Shown here: one piece after another, positions 44,369-55,778 of the stretch
Layout of the letters: every line of letters begins with the position of its first letter
Position numbering within the stretch: position 1 is the stretch's first letter
Assembly (NCBI RefSeq): GCF_022348165.1
Contig: NZ_JAKRFI010000008.1
Coordinates: forward strand, 62,001 to 126,000
Direction: 5' to 3'
From: Halomonas sp. McH1-25
GTDB taxonomy: Bacteria > Pseudomonadota > Gammaproteobacteria > Pseudomonadales > Halomonadaceae
Length of the DNA stretch: 64,000 nt
The notes under the pieces: generated by a model
The model's database searches: none
Told to the model about the DNA's origin: nothing
Seen by the model: the letters and a program-made list of their open reading frames with translations, nothing else
Program-made: the position numbers and the translations under genes

Positions 44369-45628
44369 TCAACGCCTTTTCATGGCCTCGAAGAACTCCA
44401 GATTGGTCTTCGTATCTTTCAACCGATCGATCAGGAATTCCGTCGCCGCCACGTCATCCATCGGATTGAGCAGCTTGCGCAGGATCCACATGCGCTGCAT
44501 CTCGTCCTCGGAAGCGATGAGATCTTCGCGACGCGTGCCGGAGCGGCGGATGTTGAGTGCCGGGTAGACACGCTTCTCGGCCAGTTTGCGGTCGAGGTGG
44601 GCCTCCATGTTGCCGGTACCCTTGAACTCCTCGAAGATCACTTCGTCCATCTTGGAACCGGTGTCGACCAGTGCAGTGGCGAGGATGGTCAGACTGCCGC
44701 CCTCCTCGATGTTGCGCGCGGCACCGAAAAAGCGCTTGGGCTTTTCCAGGGCATGCGCATCGACACCCCCGGTGAGTACCTTGCCGGAGGACGGCACCAC
44801 GGTGTTGTAGGCACGCGCCAGACGAGTGATCGAATCGAGCAGGATCACCACGTCCTTCTTGTGCTCGACCAGACGCTTGGCCTTCTCGATGACCATTTCG
44901 GCGACCTGCACGTGACGCGCCGGCGGCTCGTCGAAGGTCGAGGCGACCACTTCGCCGCGCACGGTGCGCGACATCTCGGTCACTTCTTCCGGGCGCTCGT
45001 CGATCAGCAGCACGATCAGGTGACACTCGGGGTTGTTGCGGGTGATCGAGGTGGCGATGTTCTGCAGCATCAACGTCTTGCCGGCCTTGGGCGGCGAGAC
45101 GATCAGGCCACGCTGGCCTTTGCCGATGGGCGCAGTAAGGTCGATGACGCGGGAGGTGAGATCCTCGGTGGAGCCGTTACCCAGCTCCATGACCAGGCGC
45201 TCCTGGGGGAACAGCGGGGTGAGGTTCTCGAAGAGGATCTTGTGCTTGGCGTTTTCGGGCTTGTCGAGGTTGATCTGATTGACCTTCAACAGCGCGAAGT
45301 AGCGCTCGCCTTCCTTGGGCGGACGAATCTTGCCGGAAATCGAATCGCCCTTGCGCAGGTTGAAGCGGCGGATCTGCGAAGGCGACACGTAGATGTCGTC
45401 CGGGCCGGCCAGGTAGGAACTGTCGGCACTGCGCAGGAAGCCGAAGCCATCCTGAAGGATTTCCAGCACGCCATCGCCGTAGATATCTTCGCCACTCTTG
45501 GCGTGCTTCTTGAGGATGGCGAAGATGATGTCCTGCTTGCGGGAGCGTGCCAGGTTATCGATACCCATTTCCTGGGCGATTTCCAGCAGTTCCGGCACGG
45601 ATTTTTGCTTGAGTTCGGTAAGATTCAT
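44369..45628 (-). CDS. rho: Transcription termination factor Rho
   Basis: A 419-residue hexameric RNA helicase that ends transcription of untranslated RNA. N-terminal helical domain ([20 protein letters not shown]), cold-shock-like primary RNA-binding domain (about 48-115, with [18 protein letters not shown]), Walker A SPPKAGKT at about 178, Q-loop region and [17 protein letters not shown]. The length equals that of E. coli Rho. A perfect extended -10 about 360 bases upstream means a long untranslated leader, as in E. coli rho, which is autoregulated. Confidence 0.99.
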   Translation of the reverse strand: MNLTELKQKSVPELLEIAQEMGIDNLARSRKQDIIFAILKKHAKSGEDIYGDGVLEILQDGFGFLRSADSSYLAGPDDIYVSPSQIRRFNLRKGDSISGKIRPPKEGERYFALLKVNQINLDKPENAKHKILFENLTPLFPQERLVMELGNGSTEDLTSRVIDLTAPIGKGQRGLIVSPPKAGKTLMLQNIATSITRNNPECHLIVLLIDERPEEVTEMSRTVRGEVVASTFDEPPARHVQVAEMVIEKAKRLVEHKKDVVILLDSITRLARAYNTVVPSSGKVLTGGVDAHALEKPKRFFGAARNIEEGGSLTILATALVDTGSKMDEVIFEEFKGTGNMEAHLDRKLAEKRVYPALNIRRSGTRREDLIASEDEMQRMWILRKLLNPMDDVAATEFLIDRLKDTKTNLEFFEAMKRR

Positions 45629-45984
45629 CGGTTTGTCAGAAATTGCTCTTGTCAGCGTGGCAGCGTGAGCTGATATAGGACAGGAGGCGGTGACGATGCG
45701 CCGCGCGGTGCGTTCAGAGCCCTGGGATTTCCTCTCGCCGAAGATAGCCGTTGGACGACGACTCCCATGGGGAGGTCAGAAGCATTATCGGAATCGAGGG
45801 AGGCGCTGTTCCTTATCGCCTGGTATTCACTGCAGAAACGAAACAGCGGGCTTACTGACGGCTTGGAAACTGACCGCGTGGCGGCCCGGAAAGCTTTTTG
45901 GAACAGGCGAACGTCTGGATGGTAGTTAAGCCGGACGGTAAACGCAAGCCCCCTGTATGCCTGCGCTTCATACCGTACGCTGAA

Positions 45985-45993
45985 ATTATACCA
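45985..45993 (-). promoter_or_regulatory. Extended -10 promoter for rho
   Basis: On the minus strand TGG-TATAAT is a perfect extended -10 (TATAAT at 45985-45990). The -35 at 17 bases is CTGTAA, a poor match. It is 15 bases past the trx stop and would start a 350-base leader before rho. The region 45629-46007 holds no convincing gene; a 39-residue frame (45852-45971) has no ribosome site. Confidence 0.65.
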
Positions 45994-46007
45994 GATCAAG
46001 GGCGCAG

Positions 46008-46334
46008 TTACAGCGCCGCATCGATGAAGGCGTTCAACTGGTCGTCATCCAACGCCCCGACACGAGTCGCCTCGAGGTCGCCATCCATGAACAGCACCAG
46101 CGTAGGCAGGCCGCGCACGCCATACTTCTGCGCCGAGGCGGGATGCTGGTCGGCATCGATCAGATAGCAGCCCAGCTGTGCCGGGTAGCGGCTGGCCAGC
46201 CTGTCGAGACGCGGCGCCAGTGCCTGGCAGGGCGGACACCACTGCGCCATGAACACGACCAGCGCCATGCCCGGCTGGGTCAGCAAATCCTCCAGTCCTT
46301 CGTCCGTAAGCCATTCCATGGACGTGTCGGCCAT
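46008..46334 (-). CDS. Thioredoxin-family protein with WCPPC active site
   Basis: A 108-residue thioredoxin, a cytoplasmic disulfide reductase by its lack of a signal peptide. The active site is WCPPC (in FMAQWCPPCQALAP) rather than the canonical WCGPC, and the cis-proline loop is RGLPTLVLF. The buried Asp of the family (Asp26 in E. coli) corresponds to a hydrophobic or small residue here (ALVVFMA), so reactivity may differ. In Pseudomonas the trxA gene occupies this slot next to rho and ppx. Because of the active site I give no symbol. GGAG lies upstream. Confidence 0.9.
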   Translation of the reverse strand: MADTSMEWLTDEGLEDLLTQPGMALVVFMAQWCPPCQALAPRLDRLASRYPAQLGCYLIDADQHPASAQKYGVRGLPTLVLFMDGDLEATRVGALDDDQLNAFIDAAL

Positions 46335-46441
46335 CGTTTACTCCATCAGCGGTTAGCGCTCCCATTGGACGCTGCCAGAACGCGATTGACAAGCTTACCG
46401 AGGCCCTACAACCTTAACGCAGAACAGCATAGGGATAGCGC

Positions 46442-47968
46442 ATGAGCGGGACGCCTGCGGAAACACGGACTCCTCGCCGCCTGGCGGCCATCGATCTGGG
46501 GTCGAACAGCTTCCACCTGTTGGTGGCCAATTATCATGAACAGCAGTTGCAGGTCGTCGCCAAGCTGGGTGAAAAAGTGCAATTGGCTGCCGGCCTCGAT
46601 GAGGATGACCACCTCAGCGAAGAGGCCATTCAGCGTGCCCTCGACTGTCTGGCCCGGTTCGCCCCTTTCATCACGGATGTCGCGTCGCGCAACCTGCGTG
46701 TCGTGGGCACCAATGCCCTGCGCAATGCCGCCAATAGCGAGGCGCTGATCCGCCGTGCCGAAGCCTTGCTCGGCCACGAGATAGAAATCATTGCCGGACG
46801 CGAGGAAGCGCGCCTGATCTATCTGGGTGCCGCGCATGCCTTGGCCGACGTGCATGGCAAACGGCTGATCGTCGATATCGGCGGTGGATCCACCGAGTTC
46901 ATCATCGGCGAGCGTTTCGAGCCGCTGGCCCTGGAAAGCCTGCATATGGGCTGCGTGGCTTACACCAGCCGTTTCTTCGCCGATGACGAAATCACCGAGA
47001 AGCGCTTTCGTCAGGCCGAACTGGCAGCCCTGTCGGAATTGGCCAACATCCGCCGGCCCTATCTCGCACTGGGCTGGACCGACCCGGTCGGTTCCAGCGG
47101 TACCATCAAAGCCGTTTCTGCCGTGCTTGCCGTCAATGGCGACAGCCCGGACGGGCTGATCCACCGTGAAGGGCTGATGAAGCTGCGCAAGCAGTTGATC
47201 AAGACCAAGCGACTCGACAAGGTCGCCATGGAAGGACTCAAGGCCGATCGCGCCCGCGTGTTTCCAGCCGGGGTGGCCATCCTTTGCGCCATTTTCGAGG
47301 CGTTCGATCTCGACTACATGCGCTACTCCGACGGGGCGCTGCGCGAAGGCGTGCTCTACGACCTGGCAGGCCGTAACACACCCGAGGATTCCCGCTTTCA
47401 GACGCTAGGCGCCTTGCAGCGCCGCTACGGTGTAGAAACCCGTCAGGCTGACAACGTGGCGGCCAGTGCCCGCCATGCCTTTGAGCAGGTACGCGATACC
47501 TGGCAGCTCGACGACGAGCAGAAACAGTTCCTGACCTGGGCGGCACAGATCCATGAGCTGGGTCAGGCCGTGTCGCACAGCCAATTCCATCGCCACGGCG
47601 CCTACCTGCTGGAACATTCCGATCTGCCGGGCTTCTCCCGGCCGGAGCAGAAATCGCTGGCCTTCCTGGTCCGGGCCCATCGGCGCAAGTTCCCTACCAA
47701 GGAGCTCGAGGCCCTGCCCGAATCGCTGCGAGGACGCTACGCCCGGCTGGCCCGGCTGCTGCGTCTCGCCGTCATTCTCAATCACTCGCGTCCCGAGCAT
47801 CCTGTCGTCGACTTCACCCTCGTCGCCGAGGGCGATGCCCTGCGCCTGACCCTGCCCGAAACGTTCACCGAACACGTCCTGCTCATCAACGACCTGCAGC
47901 AGGAAATGGCGTTGCAACAAGCGGCAGGTTTCACCTTCGAAATCGAGCCGGAGCCAACCGACGCCTGA
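46442..47968 (+). CDS. ppx: Exopolyphosphatase Ppx
   Basis: A 508-residue enzyme of the ASKHA superfamily that removes phosphates from polyphosphate (and may hydrolyse pppGpp). Phosphate loop 1 AAIDLGSNSFHLLVA, phosphate loop 2 VDIGGGSTEFIIGE, and the Ppx-GppA C-terminal HD-like helical domain (HELGQAVSHSQFHRHGAYLL). Length matches E. coli Ppx (513). In Pseudomonas ppx sits beside ppk; here the pair is split by the 23-kb phoX to trx segment. It converges with tilS, only two bases apart, and no terminator is visible. Confidence 0.97.
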   Translation: MSGTPAETRTPRRLAAIDLGSNSFHLLVANYHEQQLQVVAKLGEKVQLAAGLDEDDHLSEEAIQRALDCLARFAPFITDVASRNLRVVGTNALRNAANSEALIRRAEALLGHEIEIIAGREEARLIYLGAAHALADVHGKRLIVDIGGGSTEFIIGERFEPLALESLHMGCVAYTSRFFADDEITEKRFRQAELAALSELANIRRPYLALGWTDPVGSSGTIKAVSAVLAVNGDSPDGLIHREGLMKLRKQLIKTKRLDKVAMEGLKADRARVFPAGVAILCAIFEAFDLDYMRYSDGALREGVLYDLAGRNTPEDSRFQTLGALQRRYGVETRQADNVAASARHAFEQVRDTWQLDDEQKQFLTWAAQIHELGQAVSHSQFHRHGAYLLEHSDLPGFSRPEQKSLAFLVRAHRRKFPTKELEALPESLRGRYARLARLLRLAVILNHSRPEHPVVDFTLVAEGDALRLTLPETFTEHVLLINDLQQEMALQQAAGFTFEIEPEPTDA

Positions 47969-47970
47969 CG

Positions 47971-49248
47971 TTACCCGGCAGCCATCTCCCACCCCTCGGC
48001 AACGGCCACCCCCAGGACGGCGACCAGCGTATCGCCGTCCCAGGCCAGTAACTGTCGATCGCGCAGCCATGGAGGGATACCGGCGTCCTGCAGCAGTCGC
48101 TTGACGTCGCGCCGGCCACGTCCGGCAACGCGCAACGTCTCGCCCCCTTTCCGCCAGGTCAGACGCAACCGGCATGGCCGCGCGTTGCTGGGTACAAGGC
48201 TCACTTCGACCGGGCCTGCCGGCGTCCTCATCCCTGCATGCCCGTTCCACTCGGCTTGCCAGTTTTCCGGCACGGGCACCAGCGGCGCCTGCAGATAGAG
48301 CGCGCCGCGCCAGCGTCGTGCTTCGCCGCCCGGCCACTCGATGGCCACCTTGGCATCCTCGCGGGCGCCGAGTTGAGAAAGCAACGCGGCCAGACGGCCG
48401 GCAGGCGGCGTGGGCAATGCCAGCCGCTGGCAGGCATGACGGATCAGCAACCGCTGACGTGGCGGCGAGAGTGTCATGAGGTATGCCAGCGCCAGACGAC
48501 CGGCATCGCTTCCTGCCGCCTCGAGATCGAGCGCCGCCAGTTCGTCGAGCAGGGTATCGGCTTCACCGGACAATGTGGCGCTGCGCGCCAGCGACGAGGA
48601 CGCTACCGGCCAGCGTGCGGCAAGACGAGGAAGGATATCGCGGCGTAGGTAATTGCGATCGATTGCGAGATCCTGGTTACTCGGATCGTTCACCCAGGCC
48701 ACTCCCCGCGCCTGCGCCTCGCGCTCCAGCTCGCCCCGCGTGAAGGCCAGCAACGGCCTCATCAGGCATCGTCCCGCCCAGTCGCGCTGCGCCGGCATGC
48801 CGGCCAGGCCGCGCACGCCGCTACCGCGCAGCGCCGCCAAGAGCAGGGTTTCGGCCTGGTCGTCGGCGTGCTGCGCCAGCCACAGTGCGTCACCGACACC
48901 TACCCGTTGCGCAAAGGCCGCGTAGCGGGACTCGCGTGCTGCCGCTTCCAGCCCCTGCCCTCGCCTGTCGACCCTCACCCGCTCGACGTACAGCGGCACC
49001 CCTAAGCGGCTGCACAGCACGCGGCAATGATGCTCGAAGTCGCCTGCCGCCGTTTGCAGGCCATGGTTCACGTGAAGGGCATAGATCGGGTGGGGATAGC
49101 GACGTGACGCCTGTACGGCGAGCGTCAGTAACAGGCAGGAGTCGAGGCCGCCCGACAAGGCGACCCAAACAGGACGCCCCGGCGGTACAGCCGCCAGGGC
49201 GTCATCGATCGCGGCGTGCAGCGGCACTGGGTTATGCAGGTGCTCCAT
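47971..49248 (-). CDS. tilS: tRNA(Ile)-lysidine synthase TilS
   Basis: A 425-residue PP-loop ATPase that converts the wobble C34 of tRNA-Ile(CAU) to lysidine, so that it reads AUA. The PP-loop is [14 protein letters not shown] (about residues 28-41), followed by [16 protein letters not shown] and the TilS substrate-binding and C-terminal domains ([20 protein letters not shown]). It overlaps the end of accA by 17 bases and ends two bases from the ppx stop. Confidence 0.96.
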   Translation of the reverse strand: MEHLHNPVPLHAAIDDALAAVPPGRPVWVALSGGLDSCLLLTLAVQASRRYPHPIYALHVNHGLQTAAGDFEHHCRVLCSRLGVPLYVERVRVDRRGQGLEAAARESRYAAFAQRVGVGDALWLAQHADDQAETLLLAALRGSGVRGLAGMPAQRDWAGRCLMRPLLAFTRGELEREAQARGVAWVNDPSNQDLAIDRNYLRRDILPRLAARWPVASSSLARSATLSGEADTLLDELAALDLEAAGSDAGRLALAYLMTLSPPRQRLLIRHACQRLALPTPPAGRLAALLSQLGAREDAKVAIEWPGGEARRWRGALYLQAPLVPVPENWQAEWNGHAGMRTPAGPVEVSLVPSNARPCRLRLTWRKGGETLRVAGRGRRDVKRLLQDAGIPPWLRDRQLLAWDGDTLVAVLGVAVAEGWEMAAG

Positions 49249-50185
49249 AACTCATCAGCCGCTCATAACGCCGCTCGAGCAACGCATCGGTCTCCATGGC
49301 CTGCAGTCGGTCGAGGCTGGCCAGCAGCGCCTCCTTGACCCGCTCGGCGGTGGTGGATGGATAGCGGTGCGCCCCACCCAGTGGCTCTTCGATCAGGGTA
49401 TCGACGAAGCCCAGCTCCTTCAGGCGCTCGGCCGTAATCCCCATGGCATGGGCGGCATCAGACGCCTTTTCGGCGCTCTTCCACAGGATGGAAGCGCAGC
49501 CCTCGGGCGAGATGACCGAGTAGGTGGAATACTGCAGCATGGCCAACTCGTCGCAAACGCCGATGGCCAGGGCCCCACCGGAACCGCCCTCACCGATCAC
49601 CGTGGAGATGATCGGTGTCTTCAGCCGCGACATGACCGCCAAGTTGTAGGCGATGGCCTCGGACTGGCCGCGCTCCTCGGCATCGATGCCCGGATAGGCG
49701 CCCGGCGTATCGATGAAGGTCAGGATCGGCATCCTGAAGCGCTCGGCCATTTCCATCAACCGGCACGCCTTACGATAGCCTTCGGGACGCGGCATGCCGA
49801 AATTGCGACGCACCTTCTCCTTGACGTCGCGCCCCTTCTGGTGACCGATCACCATGACCGGCTTGTCGTCGAGACGCGCAATGCCGCCAACGATGGCCGC
49901 GTCATCGGCAAAGTGGCGATCGCCGTGCAACTCATCGAAGTCGGTGAAGACGTGGTGCAAATAATCGAGGGTGTACGGGCGCTGTGGATGACGCGACAGT
50001 TGCGACACCTGCCAGGCCGTCAGATCGCGGAAGATCGACTCGGTGAGCTTCTGGCTCTTTTCCTCGAGACGCCCGATCTCGTCACTGATGCTGATCTTGC
50101 TGTCGTTGCCGACCAGGCGCAGTTCCTCGATCTTTGCCTGCAGTTCGGCGATGGGCTGTTCAAAGTCCAGGTAGTTGGGATTCAT
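49232..50185 (-). CDS. accA: Acetyl-CoA carboxylase carboxyltransferase subunit alpha
   Basis: A 317-residue subunit that, with AccD, transfers carboxyl from biotin to acetyl-CoA to start fatty acid synthesis. Start ATG at 50185 ([20 protein letters not shown]) matches the E. coli start; an upstream frame start is rejected. Family segments [60 protein letters not shown] and [15 protein letters not shown] are intact. The gene order dnaE-accA-tilS is conserved in gammaproteobacteria. Confidence 0.98.
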   Translation of the reverse strand: MNPNYLDFEQPIAELQAKIEELRLVGNDSKISISDEIGRLEEKSQKLTESIFRDLTAWQVSQLSRHPQRPYTLDYLHHVFTDFDELHGDRHFADDAAIVGGIARLDDKPVMVIGHQKGRDVKEKVRRNFGMPRPEGYRKACRLMEMAERFRMPILTFIDTPGAYPGIDAEERGQSEAIAYNLAVMSRLKTPIISTVIGEGGSGGALAIGVCDELAMLQYSTYSVISPEGCASILWKSAEKASDAAHAMGITAERLKELGFVDTLIEEPLGGAHRYPSTTAERVKEALLASLDRLQAMETDALLERRYERLMSYGAPA

Positions 50186-50316
50186 AGGGCTTCGCTTTTT
50201 GAAGTAGACAGCCTGGAGGCCACGGCTGAAACGCGACAATGCGCAATCGATAACTGCGCATTATCGCACCTTGACTTGCACACGCAAGGCACGTCTCTCG
50301 GCGAGACGCTGGCAGA

Positions 50317-53300
50317 TTAACCGCGATAGCGGAGTCTGACGCCATCCTGCCCTTCGACATCGTGCAAGGCAGCCATCAGCTCGTCGGCCGGCGACACTTT
50401 CCAGTCGTCACCCAGCTCGAGCCAGCCACTGGCTTGGGCATTGCGATACTTTAGGCGCACCGGCAGGCCGTCGTCGCTGCGCCATGGATCGAGACTGCCG
50501 CGCAGGCTGGAAATAAAGCGACCATTCAGGCGATTGCCGTCCACGGAGAGTTCTACCGCCTCGCCATAGCGCCGGCGCGCATCGACCATCATCGTGATCT
50601 CCTTGCCACGCAGACGCAAGCCGCCGGAGAAATCGTCGCTCTGCACTTCACCTTCGACGATCAATACCTGGTCCTGGCCGAGCGTGGCGCGCACTTGGTC
50701 GAACAGTTCACCGAACAGCGAGGCCTCGATGCGGCCGGTGCGATCGTCGAGGGTCACGAAGGCCATGGTATCGCCGCGCTTGGACTTCATGGTGCGCATC
50801 GCCACCACCAGTCCGGCGACCCGCTGTGGTTCGCGGGACGGCTTGAGCGAACTGATGCGCGTAGAGACGAAACGCGTCAATTCCTTCTCGTACTCGTCGA
50901 TGGGATGACCGGTCAGATAGAGCCCCAGGGTATCCTTCTCGCCGGCCAGGCGCTCCTTGTCGCTCCAATCGCGTACCTGACGGTACTCCGCATAGGCGTC
51001 GCCGGCCTCGGGCTCGGCGAAGGCCTCGCCGAACATGTCGATCATGCCCAGGTTGGCATTGGTGGTGCTCTGCTGCGCGGCCTTGATGGCATCGTCGAGC
51101 GCAGCGGCCAGCACCGCGCGTGACGGCCCCAGATTATCCAGCGCGCCGGCGCGGATCAACGCCTCCAGGGTGCGCTTGTTCATGCGCTTGGCATCGACCC
51201 GGCGGCAGAAGTCGAACAGGTCGCTGAACGGGCCGTCGACACGACGGGCCTCGACGATCGCCCCGATCGGCCCCTCGCCAACGCCACGGATCGCGCCCAG
51301 GCCGTAGACCACGCGGCCCTGTTCATCGACGGTGAACTTGTAGTCGCCGACGTTGACGTCCGGCGGGGTCACCGTCAGCCCCAGATTGCGACACTCCTCG
51401 ATCAGCGGCACGACCTTGTCGAGGTTGTCCATGTCGGTGGACAGCACCGCGGCCATGAACGGCCCCGGGTAGTGGGTCTTGAGCCAGGCGGTCTGATAGG
51501 ACACCAGGCCGTAGGCAGCCGAGTGCGACTTGTTGAAGCCGTACCCGGCGAACTTCTCCACCAGGTCGAAGATATTGCCGGCCAGATCCTTGTCGATGCC
51601 GTTGGCCGCACACCCCTCCATGAAGCCCGCACGCTGCTTGGCCATCTCCTCGGGCTTCTTCTTGCCCATGGCGCGACGCAGCATATCGGCCTGACCGAGC
51701 GTGTAGCCGGCCAGCACCTGGGCGATCTGCATCACCTGCTCCTGATAGAGGATGATGCCGTAGGTGGGCTCGAGCACCGGCTTGAGCAGCTCGTGCTGAT
51801 AGTCGGGGTGCGGGTAGGATATCTCCGCCCGCCCATGCTTGCGGTTGATGAAGTCATCGACCATGCCCGACTGCAGCGGCCCCGGACGGAACAGCGCCAC
51901 CAGGGCGATCATGTCTTCCAGCGAGTCGGGTTGCAGCCGCTTGATGAGCTCCTTCATACCGCGCGATTCGAGCTGGAACACCGCCGTGGTCTCGGCCTTC
52001 TTGAGCATGTCGAAGGTCGGCGCATCGTCGAGCGGAATGCTGGCGATGTCCAGCGGGCCCTCGCCGCTGCGTGCTCGCACCGTATCGACCATCTCCAGCG
52101 CCCAGTCGATGATGGTCAACGTGCGCAGGCCCAAGAAGTCGAACTTGACCAGCCCGGCTTCCTCGACGTCGTTCTTGTCGAACTGCACCACCAGACCGCT
52201 GCCATCCTCGTCGCAGAGAAGCGGCGAGAAGTCGGTGAGTTTGGTCGGCGCGATGACCACGCCCCCGGCATGCTTGCCGGTACCTCGGGTGATGCCTTCG
52301 AGCTTGACCGCCATGTCCCAGATTTCCTGGGCTTCCTCGTCGTTGTCGAGAAACTCCTTTAGGGCGGGCTCCTGCTCGATGGCCTTGGCCAGGGTCATGC
52401 CGACCTCGAACGGAATCAGCTTGGAGAGCTTGTCGCCCAGCGAGTAGGGCTTGCCCTGGGCACGTGCCACGTCGCGCACCACCGCCTTGGCAGCCATGGT
52501 GCCGAACGTGACGATCTGCGACACGGCATTGCGCCCATAGCGCTCGGCGACGTAGTCGATCACCCGGTCGCGCTTCTCCATGCAGAAGTCGACGTCGAAG
52601 TCGGGCATCGACACACGCTCGGGATTGAGGAAGCGCTCGAACAGCAGATCGTATTCCAGCGGATCGAGATCGGTGATCTTCTGCGCATAGGCGACCAGCG
52701 AGCCGGCCCCGGACCCACGTCCCGGACCTACCGGAATGTCGTTGTCCTTGGCCCACTGGATGAAGTCCATGACGATCAGGAAGTAGCCCGGGAACCCCAT
52801 CTGGGTGATGATGTCGAGTTCGAAATCCAGCCGCTGACGGTAAGCCGGCTCGTGCTCTTCGCGCGAACGTCCTGCATAGATGGCATTGGGCCCATCGAAG
52901 AGTTGTTCGAGACGTTCGGTCAGGCCGTCGTGGGACACCTTGCGGAAGTACTCGTCGAGGGTCATTCCGTCGGGAATCGGGAACTCGGGGAGAAAGTACT
53001 CGCCGAGGCGCACGTCGACGTTGCAGCGCGCGGCGATCATTACGCTGTTCTCCAGCGCCTCGGGGATATCGGCGAACAGCTCGGCCATTTCCTCGGGGCT
53101 CTTGAGGTACTGCTCCTCGCTGTAGCGGCGTTCGCGGCGCGGATCGTCGAGCGCCTTGCCCTCGCCAATGGAAACCCGGGTCTCGTGGGCCCAGAAATCC
53201 TCACGGGTCAAGAAGCGCACATCGTTCGTGGCCACCACTGGCGTGTCGGTTTCGGCGGCAAGCCGGACCGACAGGTGGACGCACTCCTCTTCATGCTGAC

Positions 53301-53820
53301 GGCCGGTGCGCGTCAGTTCCAGATAGAACCGCCCGGGGAAATGGCGCTGCCATTCGGCCAGCAGCTCGCGGGCCTCATCGTCGTGCTCGGCGAGCAGGAA
53401 ACGTCCGATTTCTCCTTCGCGACCGCCGGATAGCGCGATCAGCCCGTCGCTCTGCGCGAAGACCCACTCCTTCTTGAGGATCGCGAGCCCCTGACGCTGG
53501 CCATCGACCCAGCCCCGCGAGATCAGCTCGGTCAGGTTACGATAGCCGTCGTTGTCCATGGCCAGCAGCGTCAGCCGGTACGGATGCCCTTCGTCGAAGG
53601 GATTTTCGAGCCACAGGTCGGCGCCGATGATCGGCTTGAGCCCAGCGCCTTGCGCATTCTTGTAGGCCTTGACCAGGCCGAACAGGTTGGCTTCGTCGGT
53701 GAGCGACATGGCGGGCATGCCGGCCTCGGCGGTGGCCTGGACCAGAGGTTTGAGGCGCACCAGACCGTCGACGAGGGAATATTCGCTATGCACGCGAAGA
53801 TGAACGAAGGGCGTGGTCAT
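50317..53820 (-). CDS. dnaE: DNA polymerase III alpha subunit DnaE
   Basis: A 1167-residue replicative polymerase. The start at 53820 gives [19 protein letters not shown], the PHP domain, as in E. coli. The catalytic aspartates lie in [15 protein letters not shown]; the palm and finger segments [15 protein letters not shown] and the tandem helix-hairpin-helix and OB domains follow, with C-terminal binding to clamp and tau. PHP metal residues in DSEYS-type motif cannot be checked in full. Length is near E. coli DnaE (1160). It follows rnhB after 101 bases and precedes accA by 131. Confidence 0.98.
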   Translation of the reverse strand: MTTPFVHLRVHSEYSLVDGLVRLKPLVQATAEAGMPAMSLTDEANLFGLVKAYKNAQGAGLKPIIGADLWLENPFDEGHPYRLTLLAMDNDGYRNLTELISRGWVDGQRQGLAILKKEWVFAQSDGLIALSGGREGEIGRFLLAEHDDEARELLAEWQRHFPGRFYLELTRTGRQHEEECVHLSVRLAAETDTPVVATNDVRFLTREDFWAHETRVSIGEGKALDDPRRERRYSEEQYLKSPEEMAELFADIPEALENSVMIAARCNVDVRLGEYFLPEFPIPDGMTLDEYFRKVSHDGLTERLEQLFDGPNAIYAGRSREEHEPAYRQRLDFELDIITQMGFPGYFLIVMDFIQWAKDNDIPVGPGRGSGAGSLVAYAQKITDLDPLEYDLLFERFLNPERVSMPDFDVDFCMEKRDRVIDYVAERYGRNAVSQIVTFGTMAAKAVVRDVARAQGKPYSLGDKLSKLIPFEVGMTLAKAIEQEPALKEFLDNDEEAQEIWDMAVKLEGITRGTGKHAGGVVIAPTKLTDFSPLLCDEDGSGLVVQFDKNDVEEAGLVKFDFLGLRTLTIIDWALEMVDTVRARSGEGPLDIASIPLDDAPTFDMLKKAETTAVFQLESRGMKELIKRLQPDSLEDMIALVALFRPGPLQSGMVDDFINRKHGRAEISYPHPDYQHELLKPVLEPTYGIILYQEQVMQIAQVLAGYTLGQADMLRRAMGKKKPEEMAKQRAGFMEGCAANGIDKDLAGNIFDLVEKFAGYGFNKSHSAAYGLVSYQTAWLKTHYPGPFMAAVLSTDMDNLDKVVPLIEECRNLGLTVTPPDVNVGDYKFTVDEQGRVVYGLGAIRGVGEGPIGAIVEARRVDGPFSDLFDFCRRVDAKRMNKRTLEALIRAGALDNLGPSRAVLAAALDDAIKAAQQSTTNANLGMIDMFGEAFAEPEAGDAYAEYRQVRDWSDKERLAGEKDTLGLYLTGHPIDEYEKELTRFVSTRISSLKPSREPQRVAGLVVAMRTMKSKRGDTMAFVTLDDRTGRIEASLFGELFDQVRATLGQDQVLIVEGEVQSDDFSGGLRLRGKEITMMVDARRRYGEAVELSVDGNRLNGRFISSLRGSLDPWRSDDGLPVRLKYRNAQASGWLELGDDWKVSPADELMAALHDVEGQDGVRLRYRG

Positions 53821-53921
53821 ATCGGACTCGCAGTTATTCGTGCAATGGCGGCTGCGGAGAGGCATCTCTTGCAGCGTATCAGAGAGCGGTGGAATAAGAT
53901 CGACGCTTCACTAACGATCGA

Positions 53922-54584
53922 TCAAAACAGCTCGAGTTGTTTCTTGACCGGTGCAAAGGAACGCCGATGCTCGGCCAGCGGCCCAAGCCGAGTCAATGCC
54001 GCCAGATGCTCGGGTGTAGGATATCCCTTATGGCGCGCGAAGCCGTACTCGGGAAAGCGGGCATCGAGCGCCACCATCTGTGCGTCCCGCGTCACCTTGG
54101 CGAGGATCGATGCAGCGCCGATCGCCGGATGACGGGCGTCGCCCTTCACTACCGCCTGACCGGGAAGATGATGTCGCGGCAGGCAATTGCCATCCACCAG
54201 CAGGTACTCGGCAGCCACTTCGAGCGCATCGATGGCGCGCCGCATGGCCAAGTGGGTGGCATGGTAGATGTTGAGTTCGTCGATCTCGGCCGGCGACGCT
54301 TCCGCCACGGCAAACGCCAAGGCACGTTCACGAATCAGTGCATCGAGCTCCAGGCGGCGCTTCTCGGTGAGCGCCTTGGAGTCACCCAGACCGTCGATGG
54401 GACGGCACGGATCGAGAATCACCGCCGCCGCAACTACAGCGCCTACCAGCGGGCCACGCCCCACCTCATCGATGCCAGCCAAACGTTCGCCAGTATACTC
54501 GACGATCAACTCGGGAAACTCATTCAGCGGGACTTTGCGTTTCTTCTTATCGGCAACCTGCTTGTCAGGCATGACCAGGGTCAT
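53922..54584 (-). CDS. rnhB: Ribonuclease HII
   Basis: A 220-residue metal-dependent nuclease removing RNA from RNA-DNA hybrids and single ribonucleotides from DNA. Active-site segment [17 protein letters not shown], and [23 protein letters not shown] and GYPTPEH. ATG at 54584 overlaps the lpxB stop by four bases; a Met at 54572 is an alternative start. The first 30 residues are a charged extension not in E. coli RnhB (198 residues). Confidence 0.97.
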   Translation of the reverse strand: MTLVMPDKQVADKKKRKVPLNEFPELIVEYTGERLAGIDEVGRGPLVGAVVAAAVILDPCRPIDGLGDSKALTEKRRLELDALIRERALAFAVAEASPAEIDELNIYHATHLAMRRAIDALEVAAEYLLVDGNCLPRHHLPGQAVVKGDARHPAIGAASILAKVTRDAQMVALDARFPEYGFARHKGYPTPEHLAALTRLGPLAEHRRSFAPVKKQLELF

Positions 54585-55765
54585 GAGTCTTTCTCCAACA
54601 CATCCGGCGCCACCTGCTGCGGCAGCGCTCGCCGCTGGGCCAAAGCGAGTACCGTGTCTGCAGCACGCTCGCTGGCGCCACGTTGCAATTGTGCATGCAT
54701 CGCTGCAAAACGCGCCTCGAGCGATTGCCGCGCTTGCGCATCGCCGAGCCAAGCCATCAGCCGCTCGGCAATCGCACCGGGCGTGGCGGCGTCCTGGACC
54801 AGTTCGGGCACCAGCGTCTCGCGAGCGATCAGATTGGGCAACGATATCCACTCGGTCTTGACCAGGCGCTGCGCCAACCAGTGTGTCGTCGGTGCCATCT
54901 TGTAGGCGACCACCATGGCACGATGGCAGAGCATGGCCTCGAGTGCGGCCGTGCCCGAGGCCAGCAGCACGGCGTCGCTGGCGGTCATCGCTTCACGGGA
55001 CTGGCCATCCACCAGTCTGACCCGACCCGTCAATGCAGGATACTCGCCCAGCAACGCGGATAGTTCCTCGCGGCGCTGCGGCGTTGCCGCCGGGATCACT
55101 ACCTGCAGCCCCTCGATACGGTCGTTCAACTGGACGGCAGTATCGAGGAAAGTGCGCCCCAGAAAGCGAATCTCGTTACCTCGCGAACCGGGCAGTATCG
55201 CCAACACCGTTGCATCGGCCGGCAGATCCAGTGTTTGGCGCGCCGCAAGACGATGATTGTCGAGTGGCAGCTCGTCGGCCAAAGGGTGGCCAACGAAGGC
55301 CACCGGCACGTCATGACGTTCATAGAATGCCGCCTCGAAGGGCAGGAAAGTCATCATGACGTCCACCGAGCGGGCGATGCCCTTGACCCTCCCCTGACGC
55401 CAGGCCCACACGGAAGGGCTGACGTAATGCGCCGTCGGGATGCCGCTTTCACGCAGCTGCCGCTCCAGCCCCAAGGTGAAATCCGGCGCATCGATGCCGA
55501 CCATCACGTCGGGCTGCCAGGCCAAGGCATCGCGTCGCAAGTGACGGCGCACACGGATCAATCCAGGCAAGTGCTTGATCACCTCGACGAGCCCCATGAC
55601 CGATAGGGTTTCCAGCGGATAGAGGCTATCGAAGCCTTCGGCGATCATGCGCGGGCCACCGATACCGCGAAACTCGATATCGGGATGGCGCACTTTGAGG
55701 GCACGCATCAGGCCGGCGCCCAGTATGTCACCGGACAATTCACCGGCCACCAGATAGACACGCAT
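54581..55765 (-). CDS. lpxB: Lipid-A-disaccharide synthase
   Basis: A 394-residue peripheral membrane glycosyltransferase (GT19) condensing UDP-diacyl-glucosamine with lipid X in lipid A synthesis. Start [20 protein letters not shown] at 55765 is the family start. Signatures [31 protein letters not shown] and [19 protein letters not shown] are present. It starts 13 bases after lpxA and overlaps rnhB by four. Confidence 0.98.
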   Translation of the reverse strand: MRVYLVAGELSGDILGAGLMRALKVRHPDIEFRGIGGPRMIAEGFDSLYPLETLSVMGLVEVIKHLPGLIRVRRHLRRDALAWQPDVMVGIDAPDFTLGLERQLRESGIPTAHYVSPSVWAWRQGRVKGIARSVDVMMTFLPFEAAFYERHDVPVAFVGHPLADELPLDNHRLAARQTLDLPADATVLAILPGSRGNEIRFLGRTFLDTAVQLNDRIEGLQVVIPAATPQRREELSALLGEYPALTGRVRLVDGQSREAMTASDAVLLASGTAALEAMLCHRAMVVAYKMAPTTHWLAQRLVKTEWISLPNLIARETLVPELVQDAATPGAIAERLMAWLGDAQARQSLEARFAAMHAQLQRGASERAADTVLALAQRRALPQQVAPDVLEKDS

Positions 55766-55778
55766 GAGCTGTCGCCTT

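Noticed and set aside
45852-45971. A 39-residue frame in the rho leader, compared with the E. coli rho leader peptide
   Set aside because: Its ATG is only a few bases after the predicted transcription start and has no ribosome site; similarity to the E. coli peptide is not visible.
45652-45999. A 115-residue minus-strand frame in the rho leader
   Set aside because: Starts upstream of the predicted rho promoter -10, has no ribosome site, and its composition is not typical of the neighbours.
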